The position numbers and the translations under genes are program-made. Shown in pieces: positions 26,820 through 36,393 of a DNA stretch of 64,000 nucleotides. The stretch is from Streptomyces cathayae. Lineage in GTDB: Bacteria > Actinomycetota > Actinomycetes > Streptomycetales > Streptomycetaceae. Where the stretch lies: positions 5,394,001 through 5,458,000 of the forward strand of contig NZ_CP121682.1 in NCBI RefSeq assembly GCF_029760955.1, given 5' to 3'. The notes beneath the pieces were generated by a model. That model was not told where the DNA came from. It saw nothing but the letters and a program-made list of their open reading frames with translations, and searched no databases. Each line of letters begins with the position of its first letter. Position 1 is the first letter of the stretch.

Positions 26820-26877
26820 CGCGGGTGGGTGCTTCGGTGAGTGCCTGAGGGACGTCGGCGGCCGCACGCCGACGCGG

Positions 26878-26918
26878 CCTCGACCCGCACGTCAAGGTCG
26901 CGAAGGACCGGCAGCGAG
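26878..26918 (+). repeat. Partial duplicate of the era 3' end
   Basis: This stretch matches era bases 26747-26787 at 37 of 41 positions by eye and would encode a near copy of LDLHVKVAKDWQR. Just upstream, GACGTCGGC at about 26851 also matches era at about 26692, as if a larger copy had lost its middle. The duplicate stops at the 3' end of the glycosidase gene. Confidence 0.75.
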
Positions 26919-26919
26919 G

Positions 26920-28230
26920 TCACCGGCGCTGCTCGCGCAGCATCTCCCGGAACCAGCCGTAGGACGCCTTCGGAGTGCGCTCGAGGGTCTCGAAGTCCAC
27001 GTGGACCAGGCCGAAGCGGCGGGTGTAGCCCTCCGCCCACTCGAAGTTGTCCAGCAGGGACCACACGAAGTAGCCGCGCACGTCCACGCCCGCCTCCACC
27101 GCCCGGTGCAGGGCGCGGACATGGCCGTCGAGGTAGACGATGCGGGCCTGGTCGTCGACGCCCTCGTAGGAGCAGCCGTTCTCGGTGATGAGGACCGGGG
27201 GGAGCCGGTCGCCGTAGCGGGCCCGGAAGGCGGTGAGGAGCTCGGTCAGGGCCCCGGGGACCACCGGCCAGCCGAAGTCCGTCACCGGGTACCCCTCGAT
27301 CTCCCGTACCGAGAAGGGGAGCTCGGCCGGCATGCGGACACCGCCGAACTCGGTCCCGGTGCCCTGCGGGGCGCCCACCCGGGTCGGCGCGTAGTAGTTG
27401 ACGCCGTACCAGTCGACCGGCTCCCCGATGACCCCCAGGTCCGCCTCGACGTCGCCCGGCATCAGTTCGCCGAGGCCGTCCGGGTAGCGGCCGAGCAGCA
27501 CGGGGTCGGCGAACAGGCGGTTCAGGAGCATGTCGTAGAAGTCCGCCGCCGCCACGTCCGCCGGGTCCGGGCCGGCCGGCCAGACCGGGCCGTGGGAGTT
27601 GGCGATGCCGATGTCGCCGGCACCGGCCGCGCGCAGGGCACGCACCGCCAGCCCGTGTGCGAGGAGTTGGTGATGGGCCACCGGCAGCGCGTCGAGGAGC
27701 AGCTTCCGGCCAGGGGCGTGGACGCCCAGCGCATGGCCCAACAGGGTGTGCTCGGCGGGCTCGTTGAGGGTGATCCAGCGCGCCACCCGGTCGCCGAGCC
27801 GGTCGGCGACCTCGGACACGTACTGGGCGAAACGCTCCGCGGTGCTCCGCTCCAGCCAGTCCAGGCCGGCCGGCAGGTCCCAGTGGAACAGCGTCGGCAC
27901 CGGTCGCACCCCCGCCGCGCACAGGTCGTCGACCAGCCGGTCGTAGAAGTCCAGGCCGCCCTTCGCCCGCACTCGCGGCCAGGAGACCGAGAAGCGGTAC
28001 GCGTCCACCCCCAGTCCGGCCAGCAGCGCCACGTCCTCGCCGTGGCGGTGGACGTGGTCACAGGCCACCGCGGCCGTCGAACCGTCCCGCACCCGCCCCG
28101 GCTCGGCGCTGAACTCGTCCCACACGGACGGTTCGCGTTCGTCCACCGCGCCCTCGATCTGGTGCGCCGAGGTCGACACGCCCCACAGGAAGCCGTCCGG
28201 GAAGCGGGGGACCGGTTTCGTCGTCGCCAT
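26920..28230 (-). CDS. GH1 family beta-glucosidase-type glycosidase
   Basis: 436 residues, complete GH1 barrel. FLWGVSTSAHQIEGA opens the family signature. TLNEP holds the acid/base Glu (about 165) and LITENG the nucleophile Glu (about 350). FVWSLLDNFEWAEGY is the conserved C-terminal substrate-binding motif. No signal peptide, so it acts on imported beta-glucosides or similar. ATG 28230 is preferred to an ATG 18 bases upstream; ATCATC (GATGAT on the minus strand) lies 7 bases upstream. No sugar transporter is adjacent. Confidence 0.92.
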   Translation of the reverse strand: MATTKPVPRFPDGFLWGVSTSAHQIEGAVDEREPSVWDEFSAEPGRVRDGSTAAVACDHVHRHGEDVALLAGLGVDAYRFSVSWPRVRAKGGLDFYDRLVDDLCAAGVRPVPTLFHWDLPAGLDWLERSTAERFAQYVSEVADRLGDRVARWITLNEPAEHTLLGHALGVHAPGRKLLLDALPVAHHQLLAHGLAVRALRAAGAGDIGIANSHGPVWPAGPDPADVAAADFYDMLLNRLFADPVLLGRYPDGLGELMPGDVEADLGVIGEPVDWYGVNYYAPTRVGAPQGTGTEFGGVRMPAELPFSVREIEGYPVTDFGWPVVPGALTELLTAFRARYGDRLPPVLITENGCSYEGVDDQARIVYLDGHVRALHRAVEAGVDVRGYFVWSLLDNFEWAEGYTRRFGLVHVDFETLERTPKASYGWFREMLREQRR

Positions 28231-28288
28231 GGCACGGATCATCCGCACCGACCGCCACCCACGTCAACGCCCCTGCGGACAACGGTGG

Positions 28289-28555
28289 TTACGCGCCCTC
28301 CTGGAGCACTCTGCTGATCAGCGTGCGCTGTTCCTCGGTCAGCCGGGGGTCCGCGCAGTACACGGTCCTCCCGTCCACGGTGATCCGATAACTGAAGCCG
28401 TCCGGCACCCCGGCCGGCGGTGTGCCCCGGCCCGTGGCCACGGCCCCCTCGGCCAGGGCGTGCCACTCGGGCGCGTCGGCCCGTCCCGAGGTGTCCACCT
28501 CGGCCTGCCGCTCGATACCGGCGAATCCGCCGGTGCGTGTCACCTGGATGCGCAT
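28289..28555 (-). CDS. Protealysin inhibitor emfourin-like protein
   Basis: 88 residues: MRIQVTRTGGFAGIERQAEVDTSG... then a C-terminal helix LTEEQRTLISRVLQ. The start (RI-V-RTGGFAGI) and the D-A-x-x-W pattern match what is known of emfourin, a cytosolic inhibitor encoded next to protealysin in Serratia. It lies 21 bases after the M4 peptidase gene on the same strand, the expected partner position. It probably binds the peptidase and blocks its active site; the identification is by family pattern and context. Confidence 0.8.
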   Translation of the reverse strand: MRIQVTRTGGFAGIERQAEVDTSGRADAPEWHALAEGAVATGRGTPPAGVPDGFSYRITVDGRTVYCADPRLTEEQRTLISRVLQEGA

Positions 28556-28576
28556 GGGTCCGTGTCTAGTACGGAA

Positions 28577-29647
28577 CTACAGCGTCCGCACCCCCACCCG
28601 CTCCCAGGCCTTCGACACCGCCCGCAGTTCCTCGCCCTCCCCGAACCGGGCCCGCGCCGCCTCCACCGTCAGCGTCGCGAAGTCCGTGAACTGCGCGTCC
28701 TGCGACAGCTCGCCACCGGTCAGCACGTCGTACCAGACCTGCCCCGCCCGCTCCCAGGAGTGCCCGCCGAGGGTGGTGGCGGCGAGGTAGAAGGCGTGGT
28801 TGGGGATGCCGGAGTTGATGTGGACGCCGCCGTTGTCGCGGCCGGTGCGGACGTAGTCGTCCATCGTCGAGGGCTGCGGATCCCTGCCGAGGACGTCGTC
28901 GTCGTACGCGGTGCCCGGCTCCTTCATGGAGCGCAGCGCCTTGCCGGTGACCCGCGGGGCGAGCAGCCCCGCGCCGATCAGCCAGTCGGCCTCGCCGGCG
29001 GTCTGGCCGAGCGTGTACTGCTTGATCAGGGCGCCGAAGACGTCCGAGACCGACTCGTTGAGCGCGCCGGACTGGCCGAAGTAGTCCAGGTTGGCGGTGT
29101 ACTGGGTGACGCCGTGCGCGAGTTCGTGGCCGATGACGTCGACGGGGAGGGTGAAGTCGAGGAAGATCTCCCCGTCCCCGTCGCCGAAGACCATCTGGTC
29201 GCCGTTCCAGAAGGCGTTGTTGTAGTCCCGGTCGTAGTGCACGGTCGCGACCAGCGGCAGCCCGGCGCCGTCGATCGAGTCGCGGGAGAACGCCCTGAGG
29301 AAGAGTTCGAAGGTGGCGCCGAGGCCCGCGTAGGCGCGGTTGACGGTGGCGTCCTTGCCCGGCTCCTCGCCCTCCCGGCGGGCCACCGCCCCCGGCAGCT
29401 TCGTGCCGTGCCGGGCGTCGTGGACGGTGCGGTGCGGCGTGCCGGACTCGGCCGCGGGGAGCGGGGCGGCGGGGGCGGCGCCGACGACCGTGGTCAGACG
29501 GCGCTGGGTGCGCTCGTAGGCGTCGCGCTGGAGGGTGCGGCGGGCGGGTCCGGAGAGTGCGGGGTCCTCGGCCTGCGCGAGCCGGTCGAGGACGTGCGGC
29601 GGAACGATGGTGCAGAAGACGGGCTCGAAGCCCCCGTTGGTGGTCAT
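28577..29647 (-). CDS. M4 metallopeptidase, protealysin-like
   Basis: 356 residues. The zinc motif is HELAHGVTQ (about 176) with third ligand in NESVSDVFG, and NGGVHINSGIPNHAFYLAA supplies the catalytic His region. The N-terminus has FCTIVPPHVLDRLA, the short protealysin-type propeptide motif, and there is no signal peptide. This differs from secreted thermolysins, which have long propeptides. The start at 29647 (MTTNGGFEP) is chosen; an in-frame ATG 30 bases upstream is possible. Paired with an emfourin-like inhibitor gene downstream. Confidence 0.9.
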   Translation of the reverse strand: MTTNGGFEPVFCTIVPPHVLDRLAQAEDPALSGPARRTLQRDAYERTQRRLTTVVGAAPAAPLPAAESGTPHRTVHDARHGTKLPGAVARREGEEPGKDATVNRAYAGLGATFELFLRAFSRDSIDGAGLPLVATVHYDRDYNNAFWNGDQMVFGDGDGEIFLDFTLPVDVIGHELAHGVTQYTANLDYFGQSGALNESVSDVFGALIKQYTLGQTAGEADWLIGAGLLAPRVTGKALRSMKEPGTAYDDDVLGRDPQPSTMDDYVRTGRDNGGVHINSGIPNHAFYLAATTLGGHSWERAGQVWYDVLTGGELSQDAQFTDFATLTVEAARARFGEGEELRAVSKAWERVGVRTL

Positions 29648-29824
29648 GTCCGGCACTCTTGCACTGTGTGATGCCATTGTCACCATCCGTGACCATGATG
29701 GATGAAAAGTGTGGTCGATCCCCGTGGTCGGGCGCTCTGAAGTGGTATACGGCACTTTTTGTCCCGTTTCTCCCTCTGGTCCCGCATACTGATACGGACG
29801 CTCGCACGGGCCTGTGTCTCGGTT

Positions 29825-29830
29825 AAGCTG
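29825..29830 (+). promoter_or_regulatory. -10 element for the leuA leader transcript
   Basis: TAAGCT ends 9 bases before the leader ATG at 29840, placing the transcript start almost at the leader start codon, so the leader peptide itself may be translated leaderlessly. Confidence 0.45.
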
Positions 29831-29839
29831 CGCAGCATC

Positions 29840-29889
29840 ATGCGTTTCGGGCTGCTTCTCCTTAGCTGCCGCGGTGAGGGTCTGCAGTA

Positions 29890-29890
<1 letters not shown>
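29840..29890 (+). CDS. leuA leader peptide (attenuation)
   Basis: A 16-codon frame reads MRFGLLLLSCRGEGLQ and stops with TAG at 29888-29890. Four consecutive Leu codons use CTG, CTT, CTC and CTT, including codons rare in Streptomyces. Ribosome stalling here when charged leucine tRNA is scarce would change folding of the following RNA and let transcription continue into leuA. Such leader peptides before leuA are known in actinobacteria. Confidence 0.88.
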
Positions 29891-31708
<1,818 letters not shown>

Positions 31709-31730
31709 ACAGCCGCTCCGAGAGGTCCGA

Positions 31731-31764
31731 GGGTCCCGCCCGCCGTTTCCGGCGGGCGGGACCC
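31731..31764. terminator. leuA terminator
   Basis: A perfect 15-bp GC stem (GGGTCCCGCCCGCCG and its complement) with a TTTC loop, 22 bases after the leuA stop. No U-tract follows. Confidence 0.75.
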
Positions 31765-31818
31765 CGTCGGTTACCGGCCAATCCCCGCGCAGGTCACGGC
31801 AGGGTCTCGTCCGAGATG

Positions 31819-31848
31819 CTGACGAAGACTCTTCGATGTGGCTAACAT
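31819..31848 (+). promoter_or_regulatory. Candidate promoter of the TerB-like gene
   Basis: CTGACG (31819-31824) and TAACAT (31843-31848) are 18 bases apart, a reasonable vegetative promoter, 45 bases before the GTG start. Confidence 0.5.
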
Positions 31849-31892
31849 CACGCAAGCGCGGCGACGAGGCCGGGGCGATGTGGAGGTGTGAC

Positions 31893-32591
31893 GTGCTGCC
31901 AGGACGGGGACCCGACGACCGTGCCGCTGCCACCAGACTCTCGCGCCTGCTGGGCACCCGGACCGCGTGGCGGGCCGTCGGCGACGGGGAGTTCTTCTGC
32001 CCCGGCTGCGGCGGCGACCGCAACTACCGGCGGCTGACCGGACAGCGCCGCTTCACCCTCCTCGGCGTGCCCGTGGTGCCGCGCGGCACGGCCGGCCCGG
32101 TCGTCGAGTGCGCGGCCTGCCTGTGCCACTTCGGCACCGACGTCCTGGACCACCCCACCACCACCCGCTTCTCCGCGATGCTCCGCGACGCCGTGCACAC
32201 CGTCGCCCTCGCGGTGCTGACCGCGGGCACCTGCTCGCGGGCGTCCCTGGAGACCGCCGTGGCCGCCGTCCGCACGGCCGGCTTCGACGACTGCACCGAG
32301 CACCGGCTGGCCGCGCTCGTCGAGGCGCTGGCCGCCGACACCGGCCGCTTCACCGGCGAGCCCTGCACGGCGGGCCTCGCCATAGAGCTCCACGAGGCCC
32401 TCGACCCGCTGGCCCCGCACCTCGCCGCCCCGGGCCGCGAGTCGATCCTCCTGGGCGGTGCCCGCATCGCCCTCGCCGACGGCCCCTACACCCCCGCCGA
32501 GCGCGACACCCTGGCCACCGTGGGCGCCGCCCTCACCATCTGCTCGGACGACGTGACCCGCCTGCTGACAGCGGCCCGGACACCGTCGTAG
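31893..32591 (+). CDS. TerB-like tellurite resistance domain protein with N-terminal zinc ribbon
   Basis: 232 residues. FFCPGCGGDRNYRRL and VVECAACLCHFGT provide two CxxC pairs for a zinc ribbon (about 32-90). The remainder is helical and acidic, in the pattern of TerB (LRDAVHTVALAVLTAGTCSRAS...). TerB-fold proteins bind metal and are linked to stress responses; function here unknown. GTG 31893 has GGAGG 6 bases upstream. It is monocistronic. Confidence 0.78.
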   Translation: MLPGRGPDDRAAATRLSRLLGTRTAWRAVGDGEFFCPGCGGDRNYRRLTGQRRFTLLGVPVVPRGTAGPVVECAACLCHFGTDVLDHPTTTRFSAMLRDAVHTVALAVLTAGTCSRASLETAVAAVRTAGFDDCTEHRLAALVEALAADTGRFTGEPCTAGLAIELHEALDPLAPHLAAPGRESILLGGARIALADGPYTPAERDTLATVGAALTICSDDVTRLLTAARTPS

Positions 32592-32680
32592 GCGACACGA
32601 GAGGGTTCCGGGGAGGGGAGCGGGATCCTCTTCCGGCGAAACGCGAAGCCGTTCCGGTGGCCGGTGCAACGACGATTTCC

Positions 32681-33658
32681 ATGGGGCATGCAGTGACGGA
32701 CCGTGTGGTGGTCATCGGCGCGGGTGTCATCGGACTGACGACGGCCGTGTGCCTGGCGGAGGGCGGCGTCGACGTCCAGGTCGTCAGCGAGCGGAAACCG
32801 GGCGAGAGCACCTCGGCCGCGGCCGGGGCCATGTGGGATCCCTACCTGGTGCGCCCCGCAGCCCTGGTGGACCGCTGGAGCCGGGCCACCCTGTCGGCGC
32901 TGACCGAGCTGAGCGCCGACCCCGACAGCGGAATCCGGCTGGTGGAAGGCACCCAGGAGTCCCGGACCCCGTGCGAGCCGCCCGGTTGGACACCGCTGGT
33001 CGACGCTCGGATGTGCACCCCCGACGAGCTCAGGCCGGGATTCGTCACCGGCTGGCGGTACCGGGCCCCCGTCGTCGACATGCCACGCTATCTCTCCCAC
33101 CTCGCGCGGCGCCTCACAGCCGCGGGCGGGACGTTCCGCCACCACCGTTACGACACGCTCGACGAGGCCGTGCGGGAACCGGCCAGGGTCGTGGTCAACT
33201 GCGCGGGTGCCGGAGCCCGTTCCCTCGTACCGGATCCGTCCGTCGAACCGGTGCGCGGTCAACTGGTCGTGGTCGAGAACCCCGGCGTCCAGGAGTTCTT
33301 CTGCGACGACACCCCCGGCGCCGGGCCCCTCACCTACGTCTATCCCCACGCGGACACCGTCGTACTGGGGGGCACGGCGGAACCGGGCCGCTGGGACACG
33401 GAGCCGGACGGCGACGCGGCGCGGCTGATCGTCCGGCGCTGCTCACGCGTCGACCCCCGGCTGGCGGACGCCCGAGTGCTCGAGTGCAGGGTGGGGTTGA
33501 GGCCGACCCGGCCCGAGATCAGGTTCGCGGAGGAACTCCGCGAAGACACCGTGGTGCTGCACAGTTACGGCCACGGCGGCGGCGGGCTCACCCTGTCCTG
33601 GGGGTGCGGCAGTGAGACCGCGCAGAAGGCCCGGCTGGCGCTGGGGCTCACGCCCTGA
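32681..33658 (+). CDS. D-amino-acid oxidase family FAD enzyme
   Basis: 325 residues. VVVIGAGVIGLTTAV is the FAD Rossmann motif, ESTSAAAGAMWDPYL the family's second signature, and SYGHGGGGLTLSWG the C-terminal signature that contacts substrate and flavin. The reaction oxidises a D-amino acid to the keto acid with hydrogen peroxide release. ATG 32681 or GTG 32693 (VTDRVVVIG) could be the start. Its 3' end overlaps the convergent GNAT-membrane gene by 11 bases. Confidence 0.88.
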   Translation: MGHAVTDRVVVIGAGVIGLTTAVCLAEGGVDVQVVSERKPGESTSAAAGAMWDPYLVRPAALVDRWSRATLSALTELSADPDSGIRLVEGTQESRTPCEPPGWTPLVDARMCTPDELRPGFVTGWRYRAPVVDMPRYLSHLARRLTAAGGTFRHHRYDTLDEAVREPARVVVNCAGAGARSLVPDPSVEPVRGQLVVVENPGVQEFFCDDTPGAGPLTYVYPHADTVVLGGTAEPGRWDTEPDGDAARLIVRRCSRVDPRLADARVLECRVGLRPTRPEIRFAEELREDTVVLHSYGHGGGGLTLSWGCGSETAQKARLALGLTP

Positions 33659-34877
33659 TCTGCCACTGCCCGCGGTGCTGGGCGATACCGGCCTCGGAGC
33701 CGTGGCGGGCGAGGTACAGCCACGTACGCAGCATGAGCGTCACGATCACGAGGAGGGCCCACGGCCAGCTGACGGTGCCGGTGGTCACCGCGGCCACCCC
33801 GAGGAGCGGAAAGGCGGCGGTCAGCGCCATGAGGGTGACACCGAGTCCGGTGTGCCGGAAGCGATGGGCGATGGAGAACTCGGACCACTCGTAACCGCCG
33901 ATGGCGACGCTGAGCGTGAACGCCAGGACCAACGTGACCCACCGGTTGTCGCCGACCCCGGCGTAGATGACGGGGAGGGTGATCAGGAACGGCAGCACAC
34001 CGCCGTACTCGGAGAGGACGTTGCCCCATTTCATGATCCGGCCGAAGGAGTTGGCGCGAATTCTGGCCAGCTCGCCCGAGGCACTCGCGTAGACGATCAG
34101 GGACAGCATGGTGCTGAAGGTCGAGCCGATGAGGATCAGCCGTACATCGTCGGGGAAACGGTCAGAGGTGAAGGAGATGCCCAGGAGAAAAGTGATCGCG
34201 GCCAGCAGGGCGCCGGAGAAGGAGATCCCCGCCGCGGCCTCTCCCGACTGAAGGGTCGCGGGGTCGTCCTGCTCGAACCGGGTGATCTCGAAGGCGGGGC
34301 CCTCGGCCAGGGCGACCACACCTGTCACCGCGTGGTCGGCGGGCTCCAGGGACTCCAGCAGCTGGTCCGTCAGGGAGACCGGCACCAGGTGACGGGCGTC
34401 GGGGTCGACGTAGTCGATCCGCACCTTGTGCTGGAACAGGAGGCGGACGCCGTCGTCCTGACCCGTCCTCAGTGTCCGGGCCCCTATGAACCCGCACGCC
34501 AGGAGGAAACGGGCCGAACGCAGTTCCTCCGTGCCGACGACGGCCGAAATCGTGGGACGTTCGCCCGGTGATTCCGGAAGTCCGTCCAGGACCTCCCTCA
34601 GCAGGCGGGAGCCGATTCCCGTCCGCCGCACATCGGGGCGGACGGCGACGACGTGCAACCGTATGTGGTCCGAGGAGGGTGTCTCCACGGCAACGCACCC
34701 CACCGGGACCCCGTCGGCCTCGGCCACCCGTACCCGCCCGTGGGCCAGGACGTGGTGCAGGACCTGGCGGGTGGGTGCGGCCGCCGACGTGGGCTCCGAC
34801 TCCGTCCAGCCGGTCAGCAGGCAATGCAGTTCCGGTAACTCGGACGAGAGTGCCGCCCTCGTGGACAGCGTCGCCAT
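33648..34877 (-). CDS. GNAT acetyltransferase fused to a six-helix membrane domain
   Basis: 409 residues in two parts. Residues 1-150 are a GNAT domain with the acetyl-CoA loop RPDVRRTGIGSRLL at 80-93. Residues 217-390 contain about six hydrophobic helices (217-236, 245-266, 291-308, 312-329, 345-367, 371-390) with no known transporter signature. The order places the acetyltransferase in the cytosol tethered to the membrane. GGGGAG lies a few bases before the ATG. I know no described function for this combination. Convergent with and overlapping the D-amino-acid oxidase gene. Confidence 0.8.
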   Translation of the reverse strand: MATLSTRAALSSELPELHCLLTGWTESEPTSAAAPTRQVLHHVLAHGRVRVAEADGVPVGCVAVETPSSDHIRLHVVAVRPDVRRTGIGSRLLREVLDGLPESPGERPTISAVVGTEELRSARFLLACGFIGARTLRTGQDDGVRLLFQHKVRIDYVDPDARHLVPVSLTDQLLESLEPADHAVTGVVALAEGPAFEITRFEQDDPATLQSGEAAAGISFSGALLAAITFLLGISFTSDRFPDDVRLILIGSTFSTMLSLIVYASASGELARIRANSFGRIMKWGNVLSEYGGVLPFLITLPVIYAGVGDNRWVTLVLAFTLSVAIGGYEWSEFSIAHRFRHTGLGVTLMALTAAFPLLGVAAVTTGTVSWPWALLVIVTLMLRTWLYLARHGSEAGIAQHRGQWQIRA

Positions 34878-34901
34878 GTTTCTCCCCCCGGCCCGCCTGG
34901 T

Positions 34902-34921
34902 GCCTCGAACGCCTTCGAGGC
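34902..34921. terminator. Small hairpin upstream of the GNAT-membrane gene
   Basis: GCCTCGAA and TTCGAGGC form a perfect 8-bp stem with a 4-base loop. It lies in the 5' region of the minus-strand gene, so it may be a regulatory or mRNA-leader structure rather than a terminator. Confidence 0.3.
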
Positions 34922-34987
34922 GTCAGAGGCATGGTCACGGCACGCACGTGTCGCGCGCAAGCCTTCCACCGGAGTCTGACCCGGCGC

Positions 34988-35011
34988 ACTCCCCGTTACT
35001 CCTCGGGGAGT
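34988..35011. terminator. Hairpin in the spacer before the MMPL/LuxR chimera
   Basis: ACTCCCCG and CGGGGAGT make a perfect 8-bp stem with an 8-base loop. It sits between divergent units and its role is unclear. Confidence 0.35.
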
Positions 35012-35135
35012 AGCCCGTCCTCCGCGCCACCCTCCGCAGTACCGGCCGGCTCGCTCTCGCGCCGGATGTGCCGGTCCTCTCGCGCCGGGAGTCTGGAGAG
35101 CGTTCCGGGCAGACCGAGTGGAGGGAGTTCGTCGC

Positions 35136-35720
35136 ATGGGGGAGACGAGGACATGGGCACGACGGGGGCGCGCCGTGCCCTGGGGGGTGGTCGGGCTGTG
35201 GCTGGCCGCGCTCGTGCTGGTCGGGCCGCTGGCCGGGAAGTTCGGCGGCGTGCAGCAGAACCGGGCCGTCGACTATCTGCCCGACAGCGCGGACTCCACC
35301 CAGGTCGCCCGCATCCAGGACGAGTTGCCCGGCGGGGAGTCGACCGACCTGGTGATCGTCTACTACCGGGAGGGCGGGCTGACCGCGGCCGACCGGCGGA
35401 CCGCCGCCGAGCAGATCGCCGAGGTGGCGGACGTCCACGAACTGTCGGGCGAGCCGCGGGGCGTTCCCTCCGAGGACGGCAGCACCCTCATGTACCCGGT
35501 CTCCAGCACCGGGCCCGGCCAGGACGAAGAAGCCCGCGCGGCCTTCGTCGACGAGGTGCGCGAGATCGCCGACGGAGGTGACGGCGGCGGTGGCGGGCTG
35601 AGTCCGCTCACGGCGAAGACTCATGTCAGCCGGATCATGGGCAAGCTGGCGGCCCGCGACCGGGCCCAACTGGTCATCGTGGCGTACGAGTCGGGCCTGG
35701 TGGCACCGGGCACACCGTGA
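35136..35720 (+). pseudogene. In-frame deletion chimera: N-terminus of an MMPL transporter joined to the C-terminus of a LuxR response regulator
   Basis: 194 residues. Residues 1-146 match the start of an MMPL/RND-type membrane protein: one hydrophobic helix (16-34), then an extracytoplasmic start with VDYLPDSADSTQV and LVIVYYREGGLTAAD. From about 155 the sequence is LSPLTAKTHVSRIMGKLAAR then DRAQLVIVAYESGLV, the recognition helix end of a NarL/LuxR response regulator. A Gly-rich join (GGDGGGGG, about 35570-35600) links them. MMPL genes often neighbour two-component pairs, so one deletion could have removed the rest. ATG 35136 has GGAGGGAG 8 bases upstream. Probably non-functional. Confidence 0.8.
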
Positions 35721-35736
35721 CCGGCGCCACCGTCGC

Positions 35737-36024
35737 TCAGAGGGCGTGGGCCAGCCAGCGCTGGATCGTGTTGTTGATGTTGCCGGGCAGGGCGCTGAGC
35801 CGGTCGATGGCCTCGCGGTCCTCGGGCCGCGGCGGGATGCCGGCCGCCGTCAGAGCCGCGTGCAGCTCCAGCCGGCGCCGGTCCTGCGGGTCGATGGCGA
35901 CGTCCAGCCGCTCGCCGGAGCGTGGTGGCGTCAGCTGGTAGTCACCGAAGCCGCTCCCGTCGAGGGCGTAAGGGTCGACGAAGGCACGGTGGTCGGTGCC
36001 GAACTCGTAAGCGGAGGCGGTCAC
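35737..36024 (-). CDS. Hypothetical protein (95 aa)
   Basis: The product begins VTASAYEFGTDHRAFVDPYALDGSGFGDYQL and ends in a helix LPGNINNTIQRWLAHAL. It is small, acidic and lacks signal or membrane segments. GTG 36024 is chosen because GGAG lies 9 bases upstream; a GTG at 36078 would add 18 residues. It is convergent with the MMPL/LuxR chimera. Family not recognised. Confidence 0.55.
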   Translation of the reverse strand: MTASAYEFGTDHRAFVDPYALDGSGFGDYQLTPPRSGERLDVAIDPQDRRRLELHAALTAAGIPPRPEDREAIDRLSALPGNINNTIQRWLAHAL

Positions 36025-36331
36025 GTGGGTCTCCAAAGGATGTCGGTCTACCTCACAGGAGACCGTCTCGGAGCCCACCTCGGTGGTACCCCCGCCGAAA
36101 TGTCACGCCAACAGAGCCATAGCCAGTTCATCCTCACGTCGGACCAACAGCCCGGTGGGAGAAGGGAGATGAGGTGACGCTCCGTGGCGCGTACGACAGC
36201 GGTCGTATTCGCACGACTCGACGGGCCTACCCGCAAACGCATGAATCGAACCCCTCGTGCACAACTGCGCCACATCCTCGCAGGTTGTACCCGCGCGCCT
36301 CGTGAGCGACATCGGGAAGGGCGCGGACCAT
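36025..36331. other. Lower-GC spacer
   Basis: About 300 bases between divergent genes. Its GC is lower than the surroundings, and the frames running across it lack codon bias. It holds the promoter of the minus-strand small gene and ends in the ArsR operator. Confidence 0.4.
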
Positions 36332-36375
36332 CCAAAGAAACCGTTGCAAAGAAAGTGTTGCAACGGGTTCTTTGG
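36332..36375. promoter_or_regulatory. Palindromic operator over the ArsR-gene promoter
   Basis: An 18-base left arm (36332-36349, beginning CCAAAGAAACC) and an 18-base right arm (36358-36375, ending GGTTCTTTGG) are complementary at 17 of 18 positions, separated by 8 bases. Each arm contains TTGCAA. The right arm contains the -35 of the promoter below, so a bound dimer would block RNA polymerase. The obvious ligand is the ArsR-type product of the next gene (autoregulation). Confidence 0.85.
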
Positions 36376-36386
36376 AGCGCTACCGT
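36358..36386 (+). promoter_or_regulatory. Promoter of the ArsR-family gene
   Basis: TTGCAA (36358-36363) and TACCGT (36381-36386) are exactly 17 bases apart. The ATG at 36394 follows the -10 by 7 bases, so the transcript is probably leaderless. Confidence 0.75.
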
Positions 36387-36393
36387 CGGTGTC

